Positions 15,013-24,230 of a stretch of DNA of 64,000 nucleotides are shown piece after piece. Each line of letters opens with the position of its first letter. Positions within the stretch are counted from its first letter, which is position 1. This stretch comes from Maribacter caenipelagi (GTDB lineage: Bacteria; Bacteroidota; Bacteroidia; Flavobacteriales; Flavobacteriaceae). The notes beneath the pieces are model-generated. The model saw only the letters and a program-made list of their open reading frames with translations, was not told where the DNA came from and did not search any database. The position numbers and the translations under genes are program-made. The stretch covers positions 310,001 through 374,000 of the forward strand of contig NZ_SNZW01000011.1 of NCBI RefSeq assembly GCF_004364175.1, given 5' to 3'.

Positions 15013-15392
15013 AACGTACTGATATGTGTAATTGCACACATATCCGCATATATTGATGTATATGTGTAATTATTTATTTGATGCACTTACTAATATACCA
15101 TTAAAGAATAAACCTACAATTAACATCTCACATTCCATTACGGGAAACCATAATTGCTATAAATTCTATAGAACTAATGTGTCATTAGTAGCACTCAGAA
15201 GAGAATTGCATTAAAAATACCGAACCGACCACCTAGTCGGTTTTTGAGTGGTAAAATGAGTTCTGAATTGTTAGAATGAACGATAGCAATGGCAATTGTA
15301 TCGACAAAATACGAAGCGAACAAAGTTCAATGGGTGTTTTAGACATTAAAAAAACCAAGTGGTTTGTTTTTTGATCGGTTAAAGCAGCTGTT
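15013..15392. promoter_or_regulatory. leader / attI-like region next to ogt
   Basis: This 380-base non-coding stretch separates ogt from cassette 10. It starts with AACGTAC and a hairpin GATATGTG..CACATATC (about 15,020-15,044), followed by CATATATTGATGTATATG. It carries two operator-like palindromes: AACCGAC/GTCGGTT (15,223-15,242) and AAACCAAGTGGTTT (15,352-15,365), the latter a typical TetR-box shape. A second, decayed copy lies at 10,960. By position it is where an integron would have attI and the cassette promoter; no TTG-TAnnTTTG promoter towards the array could be identified by eye. Confidence 0.5.
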
Positions 15393-15869
15393 TTAGAACA
15401 GACTTTGCTGTTTAAACGGACTCTCATGGTTCAATAACCACTGTTTTCTATGTAAACCGCCAGCGTAACCGGTAAGTGAACCATCGGTACCAATAACTCT
15501 ATGGCAAGGCACTACGATCCATAACGGATTTCGAGCATTTGCAGAGGCGGCAGCTCTGGTGGCATTGGGGTCACCTAATAATTTTGCAAGTTCTAAGTAA
15601 GATTTCGATTTTCCATACGGTATGTTCTGCAATTCCACCCATACCTTCTTTTGAAATTCGGTTCCTTCAGGGTTTAGTTTTAAATTGAACTGTGTTCTTG
15701 CGCCTTCAAAATATTCGTTTAATTGATAAACGGCATCTTCTAAAGACTCTGGTATAACATCGGTAAGGGGTTCATCAGAGTTTAAAACGGTTATAGCGGT
15801 AAGGCCGTCAGTGTCGCCCATAATTTTGGCAACGCCAAGGGGTGTTTGTATATAAGCAACATCGACCAT
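15393..15869 (-). CDS. ogt: methylated-DNA--protein-cysteine methyltransferase
   Basis: A 158-residue O6-alkylguanine-DNA alkyltransferase, which removes methyl groups from guanine by transfer to its own cysteine. The active site IVVPCHRVIG has C122, and the DNA-binding helix GTEFQKKVWVELQNIPYGK and the C-terminal GYAGGLHRKQWLL are standard. Length is normal for the Ogt type. The stop codon is directly followed by the array leader, and a fragment of the last codons recurs at 11,302-11,361. It marks the junction between conserved chromosome and the accessory array. Its start is 16 bases from the stop of the next gene. Confidence 0.94.
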   Translation of the reverse strand: MVDVAYIQTPLGVAKIMGDTDGLTAITVLNSDEPLTDVIPESLEDAVYQLNEYFEGARTQFNLKLNPEGTEFQKKVWVELQNIPYGKSKSYLELAKLLGDPNATRAAASANARNPLWIVVPCHRVIGTDGSLTGYAGGLHRKQWLLNHESPFKQQSLF

Positions 15870-15884
15870 AGTGGTAATTGATAT

Positions 15885-17009
15885 TTATTCGTCTGGCGAA
15901 GTAGGTTTTTCGATCACTCCCGTTGCCTGAGCGCGTTTTTCCCAGTTTTTACGAGCAAGACTCTGCAAATCGGCAACATTGTCGCTCTCATCCATTATTT
16001 CAAGCCCTAGAAGGGTCTCAATAACATCTTCCATAGTTACGATACCACTTACAGAACCATATTCATCTACAACAAGTGCAATTGCCTCTCGTTTTTGAAT
16101 GAATATTTCGAATAAAGTAGGTATTGGCGTACTTCTACGGGTTACTAAAATTTCGCGTTTGATTTCTTTCAGCGGAATGTCTCCGTTCTGATTGATCATT
16201 TCTTCCAGAACATTATCCTTTAAAACGAAACCGGTAATATTATCCATATTATCGGTATACACCGGAATTCTTGAAAAACGCAATTTCGGATTGTCAGTAA
16301 AGAAATCGGCAATCGTTTTTTCATCAGACGCTACTTTCATTACCGCTCTTGGCGTCATAATATCTTTCACCAAGACTTCATCGAACTTCAAAAGGTTTTT
16401 AATGATAGTAGATTCAGATTTTTCAAAAACACCTTCTTCATGTGCCATATCGGTCATTGCATGAAAATCTTCGCGACTTAACACACTACCGTGGTGATTT
16501 CCGCCACCTACCATTTTGGTAAAAAGACGAAGTAACCACAACAGACCGGTATACTTTAAGGCAATGACCATAATATTCAAAGCTTTAGTAGAGAAATTGG
16601 CTAGTTGTTTCCAATACGTTGCACCGATTGTTTTTGGGATAATTTCAGAAGCCACCAAAATAAGAATGGTCATAATGGTCGATACGACCCCGACCATTAA
16701 ATCTTCTGTAAATGATACACCAAGTATCGTTTTGGTCTCGCTACCGTATAATTCGGCATAGGCGACCTTTGCCTGTACACCTACCAATATAGCACCAACG
16801 GTATGCGCAATGGTGTTTATGGTTAAAATGGCAATTAAAGGTTGGTCGACATCTTTTTTAAGAGCCTCTAGTGTTTTGGCATAAGCATGGCCTTCTTTCA
16901 TTTTTACATTTATGAAAGTGGGGGTGATACTCAATAATACCGCTTCTAATATAGAACACAGAAAAGAGAAGAAAATAGAAATAAACGCGTAAAAAAGTAG
17001 TAGGCCCAT
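15885..17009 (-). CDS. CNNM-family transporter (DUF21 and CBS domains)
   Basis: A 374-residue membrane protein of the CNNM/CorC (hemolysin-related) family, implicated in magnesium or cobalt homeostasis. The DUF21 domain with about four membrane segments fills residues 1-165 (FSFLCSILEAVLLS, IASEIIPKTIGA). It is followed by the linker EEGVFEKSESTIIKNLL and a CBS pair from about 210 to 330 (VKDIMTPRAVMKV.., IALVVDEYGSVSGIVTMEDVIETLLG), which senses nucleotides in relatives. The C-terminal CorC_HlyC domain of longer members is missing. It lies upstream of ogt in the same direction. Confidence 0.87.
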   Translation of the reverse strand: MGLLLFYAFISIFFSFLCSILEAVLLSITPTFINVKMKEGHAYAKTLEALKKDVDQPLIAILTINTIAHTVGAILVGVQAKVAYAELYGSETKTILGVSFTEDLMVGVVSTIMTILILVASEIIPKTIGATYWKQLANFSTKALNIMVIALKYTGLLWLLRLFTKMVGGGNHHGSVLSREDFHAMTDMAHEEGVFEKSESTIIKNLLKFDEVLVKDIMTPRAVMKVASDEKTIADFFTDNPKLRFSRIPVYTDNMDNITGFVLKDNVLEEMINQNGDIPLKEIKREILVTRRSTPIPTLFEIFIQKREAIALVVDEYGSVSGIVTMEDVIETLLGLEIMDESDNVADLQSLARKNWEKRAQATGVIEKPTSPDE

Positions 17010-17046
17010 AGGGTTGTTTTATAAATCGAAGATATTAATAAAAATG

Positions 17047-18390
17047 CTAAGGTTGGTGCTGTATTGCGTTATCAAATGCCCGATAAAATATTTGTTGTAT
17101 TGATGAACGTATATTCAGCTTGTAAATATTGCGATTTTCTCTGGTAGGATATACTCTATTCGATAGAAATATATACACCATTTGATGTTCTGGATCTGCC
17201 CAAACAAAAGTGCCCGTAAAACCACTATGACCAAAACTGGTTGCACTGACTTCTGGCGCAGGGTAAGCGTCGGCAATTTTAAAGGTATTGTTATCCAAAT
17301 AAGGTTTGTCAAAACCTAGCCCTCTTCTATTGTCGTTATCTGGATATTGAACTTTTATAAATTCTTTCATCGTCTTTTCAGAGATGTATTGCTTACCGGC
17401 ATAAAGACCGTTTTGCACAAATAGTTGCATGATGATCGATAAATCATTTGCAGTACCAAACAGCCCTGCATTACCAGAAATACCACCTAATAAAGATGCA
17501 TTTTCATCATGTACCCAGCCTTGGGTTAGCGTATGTCTGTAAATAGTATCTACTTCTGTGGGGACTATTTTGTTGTTGAAATTTTTCTGGCTCGGTAGAA
17601 AACCAAAGGTTTTCATACCAAGTGGTTTATAAAATTCCTGCTCCATATAATCTGCATATGGTACACCGGTAATTTGAGTAATTAGTTCCGGAAAAATAAG
17701 AAATGTGAGTCCCGAATATTTATATTTTTTCACAGCCGATACTTCAGAACGATTTATGATTCGGTACATTTTTCTGTTGAATCTATTTTTTACATAGATG
17801 CCATCAAATGCCTCTTTGCTGAATCTGTTATTAAATTTTCTGCGGATGAATCTACTTTTAAACCGACCGTTATTTTTTAAGGTCTTAGCTAAAAATACAA
17901 TATAGGGTTCAAGACCTGCTTGGTGTGCTAAAATCTCGCGAAGCGTAATATTTGCTTTATCTTTCTGTCTTTTCCAAGGTTTCCAATAGGTACTAAAGGG
18001 AACATCTAAATCTAGCTTTCCTTCATCAACCAATTTCATTATTGCAGGTAGCGGACCTAGAATTTTGGTAACCGAAGCCAGATCATAAATGTCATCTAAA
18101 GCAACCGGTTGAATACTATCATAGGTGTGAAATCCGTATGTATTATGAAAAATGATATTACCTTCTTTCGCAATTAAAACCTGAGCACCTGGAAAAGCAT
18201 TATTTTTTATACCAGTTGTTACAATACTATCAATTTTACGATAGATGTAAATTGAATCTAAACCATAACTATCCAATGAAGATTCTTGCAAACTAGAACC
18301 AACCGGAAGCAATAAAGGTCTGGTAGCAGGTTCTTGTGAAACAAGAACACCACTTAATAAACCAAATAGTATAAAAAATAATTTATTCAT
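17047..18390 (-). CDS. exported serine hydrolase (class C beta-lactamase fold)
   Basis: A 447-residue exported protein of the beta-lactamase/esterase family (Pfam Beta-lactamase). The nucleophile motif SVTK gives S106 and K109, the second motif is Y225-S-G, and the third is H388-S-G in place of the KTG of penicillin-binding enzymes. Relatives act as esterases, D-amino-acid peptidases or wall-modifying enzymes; true resistance activity is unlikely. The protein begins with a signal peptide (MNKLFFILFGLLSGVLVSQ). It ends 38 bases before the CNNM gene start and begins 22 bases after hemB. Confidence 0.85.
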   Translation of the reverse strand: MNKLFFILFGLLSGVLVSQEPATRPLLLPVGSSLQESSLDSYGLDSIYIYRKIDSIVTTGIKNNAFPGAQVLIAKEGNIIFHNTYGFHTYDSIQPVALDDIYDLASVTKILGPLPAIMKLVDEGKLDLDVPFSTYWKPWKRQKDKANITLREILAHQAGLEPYIVFLAKTLKNNGRFKSRFIRRKFNNRFSKEAFDGIYVKNRFNRKMYRIINRSEVSAVKKYKYSGLTFLIFPELITQITGVPYADYMEQEFYKPLGMKTFGFLPSQKNFNNKIVPTEVDTIYRHTLTQGWVHDENASLLGGISGNAGLFGTANDLSIIMQLFVQNGLYAGKQYISEKTMKEFIKVQYPDNDNRRGLGFDKPYLDNNTFKIADAYPAPEVSATSFGHSGFTGTFVWADPEHQMVYIFLSNRVYPTRENRNIYKLNIRSSIQQIFYRAFDNAIQHQP

Positions 18391-18411
18391 TCACTGAAGT
18401 CAGTTCTGCTT

Positions 18412-19419
<1,008 letters not shown>

Positions 19420-19569
19420 TTATTTAGATTCCTGACTTTTTCTAATGATTTCTTTTAAGCGTTCTTTTCTAAGCGCAGCTTCTTTTTTCAATTTATTTTT
19501 CTTTCTATCCATAAGCTTGGCATGCTTTGCTTTGTTCACCGTATTTTTAGTCTTGCCTTTTTTTGCCAT
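19420..19569 (-). CDS. small basic protein, 49 residues
   Basis: A short frame from ATG at 19,569 to TAA at 19,420 encodes MAKKGKTKNTVNKAKHAKL followed by MDRKKNKLKKEAALRKERL and IIRKSQESK. It is very rich in lysine and arginine and would form one long helix. Clean start and stop, low-complexity basic composition and position directly upstream of hemB suggest a real small gene. An RNA- or ribosome-binding role is only a guess. The rest of the gap up to 19,726 shows nothing clear. Confidence 0.6.
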   Translation of the reverse strand: MAKKGKTKNTVNKAKHAKLMDRKKNKLKKEAALRKERLKEIIRKSQESK

Positions 19570-19726
19570 ATCAGCATATTTATATTCAAACTATTTATCA
19601 CTTTAACTAACTAGTTTTTACGTAATCAAAACGAGTGTATCTTGAAGTTTTACAAAAATAGGGGAATTTGAATTATAGCTAGAGCGGTTATTACTTATTT
19701 TTATAGGCTTAGCGGCTAATAGACCC

Positions 19727-22372
19727 TTGATGCAAGAAATCAGTGAAATTTTACAATTCAAATATACCTGGCGTAACTACCAACAAAAGTTTTTAGATGG
19801 TTTTCAAGAACATATAAAAGATGAACATTTACATGTGATTGCACCACCAGGTTCAGGTAAGACGATACTTGGTTTAGAAATTTTAAAACGTATAGGTAAG
19901 CCAACTTTGGTGTTGTCACCAACATTGACCATTCGCAATCAATGGCGTTCTAGATTGTTAGAGTTCTTTACGATCGATGGTGATTTTAATGCGTATTCAC
20001 TGGACATAAAATCTCCGGATCACATTACGTTTTCTACCTATCAATCCTTGTTTTCTTTATCAAGATCATTTGGTGATAACGCTAAACAACAGCTACTAGC
20101 GTTTATCAAGCTTCATAAAATCGAGACCTTGGTTTTAGACGAGGCGCATCACCTTAAAAACGAGTGGTGGCATTGTTTATATCATTTGAAAGAAATAGAA
20201 GGATTAACCGTAGTTGCCCTTACAGCTACTCCTCCATACGATAGTACCGCCACAGAAATTAATCGCTATTTTAGTTTATGCGGGCCAATTGATGATGAAA
20301 TTGCCGTACCAGATCTTATCAAGAACGGAGATCTTTGTCCGCATCAAGATTTCGTCTATTTCTCAAAACCAGAAGAAGCTCAAATTAAGTATATCGTTAA
20401 CTATCGTGAGCAGATATTAAAATTTACCAATGCCCTAATTGCCAATACGGCATTACAAGAAAGTTTAATTACCCTTAATTTTTATATCGCCCCAGAAGAA
20501 TCTTTAGAATACATCTATCAAAACCCTACGTTCTTTTCGTCCATCATTATTTATTTAAATTCTTGCGGTTATGCCGTAAATGAAGAAAACCTTAAGCTAT
20601 TGGGGTTTTCAAACAGCGATGTCACTTTTCCAAGTTTCAACTATGAATGGGCAGAAATACTGCTGCAGCATTTACTCATAGCTCAGCGAGAAGAATTTGT
20701 AGCCTTTGAACAGGTGTTGATGCCTATTGAAAAAGAACTAAAACGAATTGGGGTTTTAGAACATAAACGGGTAAACTTTGTTGGGGACGAGGTTTTGTAT
20801 AGAAACTTGTCTAACAGCCCTAGTAAACTAGAAAGTATATTCCAGATTGTAAAGCATACAGATGAGCATTTAGGTGAAGATGCCAGAACGGTTATTTTAA
20901 CCGATTTTATTCGTAAAGAGTTTTTGAATTTTAAAGGGAGCGAAACCAGCGTTCTAAATAAGCTGGGTGTTCTACCTATTTTTAAATACATATTGGCGAA
21001 ACAAGTAGGTAAAACTTCTTTAGGTGTTCTTACGGGTTCGTTGGTTATTCTTCATAAAACTGCATTAAACAAACTAAAGAAACTTTTAACTATTGAGAAT
21101 CTCACGAATGCACCTGTAGATGGGTCTGAAGGTTATGTTCTTATTAGTGTACCCGATGTCTTAAAGAATAAAATTGCAGAAGCTGTTACCCAATTGTTTA
21201 CTGAAGGAGTAATTAAAACACTTGTTGGTACCAAGGCATTTTTAGGTGAAGGTTGGGATGCTCCTTGTATAAATACCTTAGTGCTGGCTTCTTATGTGGG
21301 ATCGTTCGTGTCTTCAAATCAAATGAGGGGCCGTGCCATACGTGTAGATGCCAATAATCCTGATAAGACAGGAAGTATTTGGCACTTGGCTTGTTTAGAT
21401 CCTACTGCTATAAATGGAGGAAAGGATATGGAAAAGCTACAGCAACGGTTTGATGCCTTTACGGGAGTTTCATTAAAAGACGAGGTGTATATTTCAAATG
21501 GAATAGACCGATTGGTATTGCCTTTAGATTGGTCTGAATCTAGCGAATTAGCAAGGATTAACAAGAATATGTTGTTGTTGTCTCAGCAAAAATCCGTTTT
21601 CAAGAATCGATGGAACGAAGCTATTGAAGAAGGCAATGTTTTGGTACGGGAACTAAAAATACCGTACGGTCAAGAGCAACCCTATGCCAAGACCAAAAAA
21701 ATGCATGCACTAAATGCGGGTAAATATGTAATGCTAGAGGTTATTTTAGGTGTTTCAGCTTTTGTACCGGAGTTTCTAATAAAAAATATGGGCGCAGTTT
21801 TAAATAAAGGTATCGTACAAGTATTGTATTTGTTCATTGCTGCATTGTTCTTGGGCTTTGGTCCAAAAACTTTTAAAGCACTTAAACTTTATTTTCTATT
21901 TGGAAATCAATACAAGAAGACCAAGAAAATAGGTGAGGCCTTATTGGGCTATCTTTTAGATTCTAAAGTTTTGAGTTTCGAATCTGTTAACGCTACCATC
22001 CATTCTGAGCAAAATATAAAGGGTTCATTTTCAATTTACTTAAAAGATGCAAGTCAGCATGATAGCAACTTATTTATTTCGCTATTAGAGGAAGTCATCG
22101 CTCCAATTGATAATCCTAAATATTTACTGGTAAATGGTAATTGGATAAAAAGGAAAATGGGTATTCGTAACTATTACGTGGTGCCAAAAGATTGTGGTAA
22201 GAATAAAACGGAAGCGCTGCTTTTTCAAAAATATTGGAACAAAGAGGTTGACGGTTCTAAAATTTTATTCACCAGAACATTAAAGGGCAGAAAAGAGCTG
22301 CTTAAAGCAAGATTCTCACACCTTAAATATCAATTTGAAGAGGTTTCGAAAAAAGCGATTACGTGGAAATAA
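19727..22372 (+). CDS. SF2 DEAH-box helicase with C-terminal membrane segments
   Basis: An 881-residue superfamily 2 helicase. Walker A APPGSGKT is at 39-46, DEAH at 138-141 and motif III TAT at 166-168. The second RecA domain ends with FLGEGWDAPCINTLVLASYV..NQMRGRAIR (about 505-540). Unusually, two hydrophobic stretches follow at about 667-715 (VMLEVILGVSAFVPEFLI, IVQVLYLFIAALFLGF), then a soluble C-terminal domain of about 160 residues that I do not recognise. This predicts a membrane-tethered helicase. It has no partner gene beside it, so neither a defence nor a repair role can be assigned. The start is the first of two adjacent ATG-type codons. Confidence 0.82.
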   Translation: MMQEISEILQFKYTWRNYQQKFLDGFQEHIKDEHLHVIAPPGSGKTILGLEILKRIGKPTLVLSPTLTIRNQWRSRLLEFFTIDGDFNAYSLDIKSPDHITFSTYQSLFSLSRSFGDNAKQQLLAFIKLHKIETLVLDEAHHLKNEWWHCLYHLKEIEGLTVVALTATPPYDSTATEINRYFSLCGPIDDEIAVPDLIKNGDLCPHQDFVYFSKPEEAQIKYIVNYREQILKFTNALIANTALQESLITLNFYIAPEESLEYIYQNPTFFSSIIIYLNSCGYAVNEENLKLLGFSNSDVTFPSFNYEWAEILLQHLLIAQREEFVAFEQVLMPIEKELKRIGVLEHKRVNFVGDEVLYRNLSNSPSKLESIFQIVKHTDEHLGEDARTVILTDFIRKEFLNFKGSETSVLNKLGVLPIFKYILAKQVGKTSLGVLTGSLVILHKTALNKLKKLLTIENLTNAPVDGSEGYVLISVPDVLKNKIAEAVTQLFTEGVIKTLVGTKAFLGEGWDAPCINTLVLASYVGSFVSSNQMRGRAIRVDANNPDKTGSIWHLACLDPTAINGGKDMEKLQQRFDAFTGVSLKDEVYISNGIDRLVLPLDWSESSELARINKNMLLLSQQKSVFKNRWNEAIEEGNVLVRELKIPYGQEQPYAKTKKMHALNAGKYVMLEVILGVSAFVPEFLIKNMGAVLNKGIVQVLYLFIAALFLGFGPKTFKALKLYFLFGNQYKKTKKIGEALLGYLLDSKVLSFESVNATIHSEQNIKGSFSIYLKDASQHDSNLFISLLEEVIAPIDNPKYLLVNGNWIKRKMGIRNYYVVPKDCGKNKTEALLFQKYWNKEVDGSKILFTRTLKGRKELLKARFSHLKYQFEEVSKKAITWK

Positions 22373-22391
22373 AATCAGTATGATTAGTGCG

Positions 22392-23180
22392 CTATATTTC
22401 TATATCGCCTACTAAATAACAAACTGCACTACCTGATATTTTTACGCGGTCACCAAGATATTCGCATTGTAAATCACCGCCACGTTCAGAGAGTTGTTTT
22501 GCACTTAATAATTTCTTCTGTAGTTTTTCTGACCAATATGGTGTAAGTGTAGTATGTGCAGAACCGGTTACCGGATCTTCTGGAATTCCGCATTGTGGGG
22601 CAAAAAAGCGTGAGACAAAATCTACATTTTTTCCTTTTGCCGTAACAATGACTCCTCTACAATCTAATTCATTTAATAAATGAAAATTAGGAGTAATAGC
22701 TTCTATGTCTTCTTGTGATTCATAAATAAGCATGTAATCAGTTTTACCTTTAAAGGTTTCTATCGGTTGCTTTCCTATGGCTTTTGATATGCTGGGTTGT
22801 TCTGAAACGGGTGTTAGGTCATCGGTAGGGAAATCCATAGTAAAGAGATCTTTTCCATCTCTCTGTACTAATAACTCCCCACTTCTTGGAGAAATAAACC
22901 GTAAAGTATTTTCATTATAACCGTAATGATTGAAGATGACGAAGGCGGTTGCAAGGGTGGCATGACCACAAAGATCAACTTCTATTTCTGGGGTAAACCA
23001 TCTAAGTTCATAGTGGTCCTTATTTTTAACTGCAAATGCCGTTTCAGCCAAATTATTCTCAGCAGCGATTTTTTGCATTAAATCGGTTTCTAACCAACTT
23101 TCAAGAATACAAACCGCAGCGGGATTACCGCCAAATAGTTTTGTTGTAAATGCATCTATTTGATATATTTTTTGCTTCAT
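22392..23180 (-). CDS. PhzF family isomerase
   Basis: A 262-residue protein of the PhzF/YddE family, with two similar halves of the diaminopimelate-epimerase fold. The family start YQIDAFTTKLFGGNPAAVC, the catalytic glutamate E46 (NNLAETAF), and the motifs LCGHATLATA and EDPVTGSAH are all present. In phenazine producers PhzF isomerises a dihydro-anthranilate; in other bacteria the substrate is unknown, and no phenazine genes are seen here. It converges on the helicase gene with a 19-base gap. Confidence 0.9.
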   Translation of the reverse strand: MKQKIYQIDAFTTKLFGGNPAAVCILESWLETDLMQKIAAENNLAETAFAVKNKDHYELRWFTPEIEVDLCGHATLATAFVIFNHYGYNENTLRFISPRSGELLVQRDGKDLFTMDFPTDDLTPVSEQPSISKAIGKQPIETFKGKTDYMLIYESQEDIEAITPNFHLLNELDCRGVIVTAKGKNVDFVSRFFAPQCGIPEDPVTGSAHTTLTPYWSEKLQKKLLSAKQLSERGGDLQCEYLGDRVKISGSAVCYLVGDIEI

Positions 23181-23285
23181 GGAATATTGATTTACTCGAT
23201 AATAGAGATTATAATGCTTCGAGGCTTGAGTATAAAAATACAGTTATTCTAAAACGAATGCATATAGCGATTGCTCAGCTGTTGT

Positions 23286-24230
23286 TTATTCAATCCCTAA
23301 TTTACGACTTATCTCGTCGGCTTTGGCAATCCATTTTTTAGGTGCATCAAAACGATACCCAACATAAAACTCAAGAAAACTTATAGAATCGTCTAAAATG
23401 AAGTTTTCATCGGAAGTGTGACTTAATAATTGTGTGTTGATATTTACGCCACTGAAGAAATTTTCTGAATTATACCCACCGGTCATTCTAAAAATTAGTT
23501 GTGCCAAACCATTAAAAGATTTCTTACCGTCGGTACTTGAATAATTGAAACCTAAACCGCTGGTTGCTCCCGCAGAAACGAGGTAATTTTCTTCAAATAC
23601 CCAATTGTAATAATAACCCGGACCAATAGCGACTTTTAAGGATTTCTCCAATTGATTGTCTAGTATGGGGTCTTCTAATTTAAACTTGGTATAGTAGTAA
23701 GATATGCTTGGAATAAAACTGCCGACACTTTGTTTTTGCCATTCATTCTGAAACCCAATAGCACGAAACGAAAAATCAGGATTAAAAATATAACTAGATG
23801 TTCCACCGATCTTAAAGGTCTTTAAATCATCGATAGGCAAGGTTAGATCAGCAGTACGAACAAAGAATCCTTTTTGCTTATAGATGTCTAAAGTCTGCAT
23901 GTATTGACCAAAAAACGTACGAACGTTGAAGGTGATTAATTTAGAATCTCCGTTGTCTTTATTCTCGGCTAAAAAATTAGGGGCATAACCAAAATCAACT
24001 TCTAGAAAACGAAAAAGAACAGACAGTCCCAAATAGCTTTTGTCATTGGGTATAAACTCGGTTTTGTTGCGTGTTATCTTGTCTCTAAGCGTAAAACTAT
24101 TCGAAGTGGTCTGTAATGACAACCTAACGGTTACCTTGTCTGGAAAAGCTTCTTTGTAAAGTGAGTTTTGAGCTGAACATATACAAGTTGAACAAAGCAT
24201 ACTAAAAATAAGTATTGCTTTTAAACCCAT
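23286..24230 (-). CDS. DUF4421-like exported protein
   Basis: A 314-residue protein with a signal peptide (about 1-21, ending CSAQN). The mature part consists of alternating strands with regular aromatic residues (FRFLEVDFGYAPNFL, TFNVRTFFGQYMQTLDIYK, IGPGYYYNWVF, FYVGYRFD), which fits an outer-membrane or surface beta-barrel of the DUF4421 type, found in Bacteroidota. Function is unknown. Its first codons overlap the end of hemF by 10 bases, so it is the last gene of the hemA-hemF transcription unit, perhaps only by position. Confidence 0.7.
   Translation of the reverse strand: MGLKAILIFSMLCSTCICSAQNSLYKEAFPDKVTVRLSLQTTSNSFTLRDKITRNKTEFIPNDKSYLGLSVLFRFLEVDFGYAPNFLAENKDNGDSKLITFNVRTFFGQYMQTLDIYKQKGFFVRTADLTLPIDDLKTFKIGGTSSYIFNPDFSFRAIGFQNEWQKQSVGSFIPSISYYYTKFKLEDPILDNQLEKSLKVAIGPGYYYNWVFEENYLVSAGATSGLGFNYSSTDGKKSFNGLAQLIFRMTGGYNSENFFSGVNINTQLLSHTSDENFILDDSISFLEFYVGYRFDAPKKWIAKADEISRKLGIE

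Noticed and set aside
253-15015. CRISPR array, because of repeated units with variable inserts
   Set aside because: The repeats are 85-204 bases, palindromic and non-identical, and the inserts are whole genes of 0.6-2.5 kb. No cas genes are present.
14992-15039. Upstream start of the cassette 10 membrane protein at 15,039
   Set aside because: It would place the start in the leader, across the cassette boundary at 15,015, and adds a non-hydrophobic segment.
15032-15214. Plus-strand 60-codon frame in the leader
   Set aside because: It is not kept in the second leader copy and has no recognisable protein features.
15233-15427. Minus-strand 64-codon frame overlapping the ogt end
   Set aside because: It overlaps ogt in another frame and is not preserved in the duplicate at 11,200-11,361.
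17047-18390. Antibiotic-resistance beta-lactamase
   Set aside because: The third motif is HSG rather than KTG, and the sequence fits the broad esterase/peptidase branch of the fold.
22392-23180. Phenazine biosynthesis
   Set aside because: PhzF-like proteins are widespread without phenazine genes, and none of the other phz genes is in the window.
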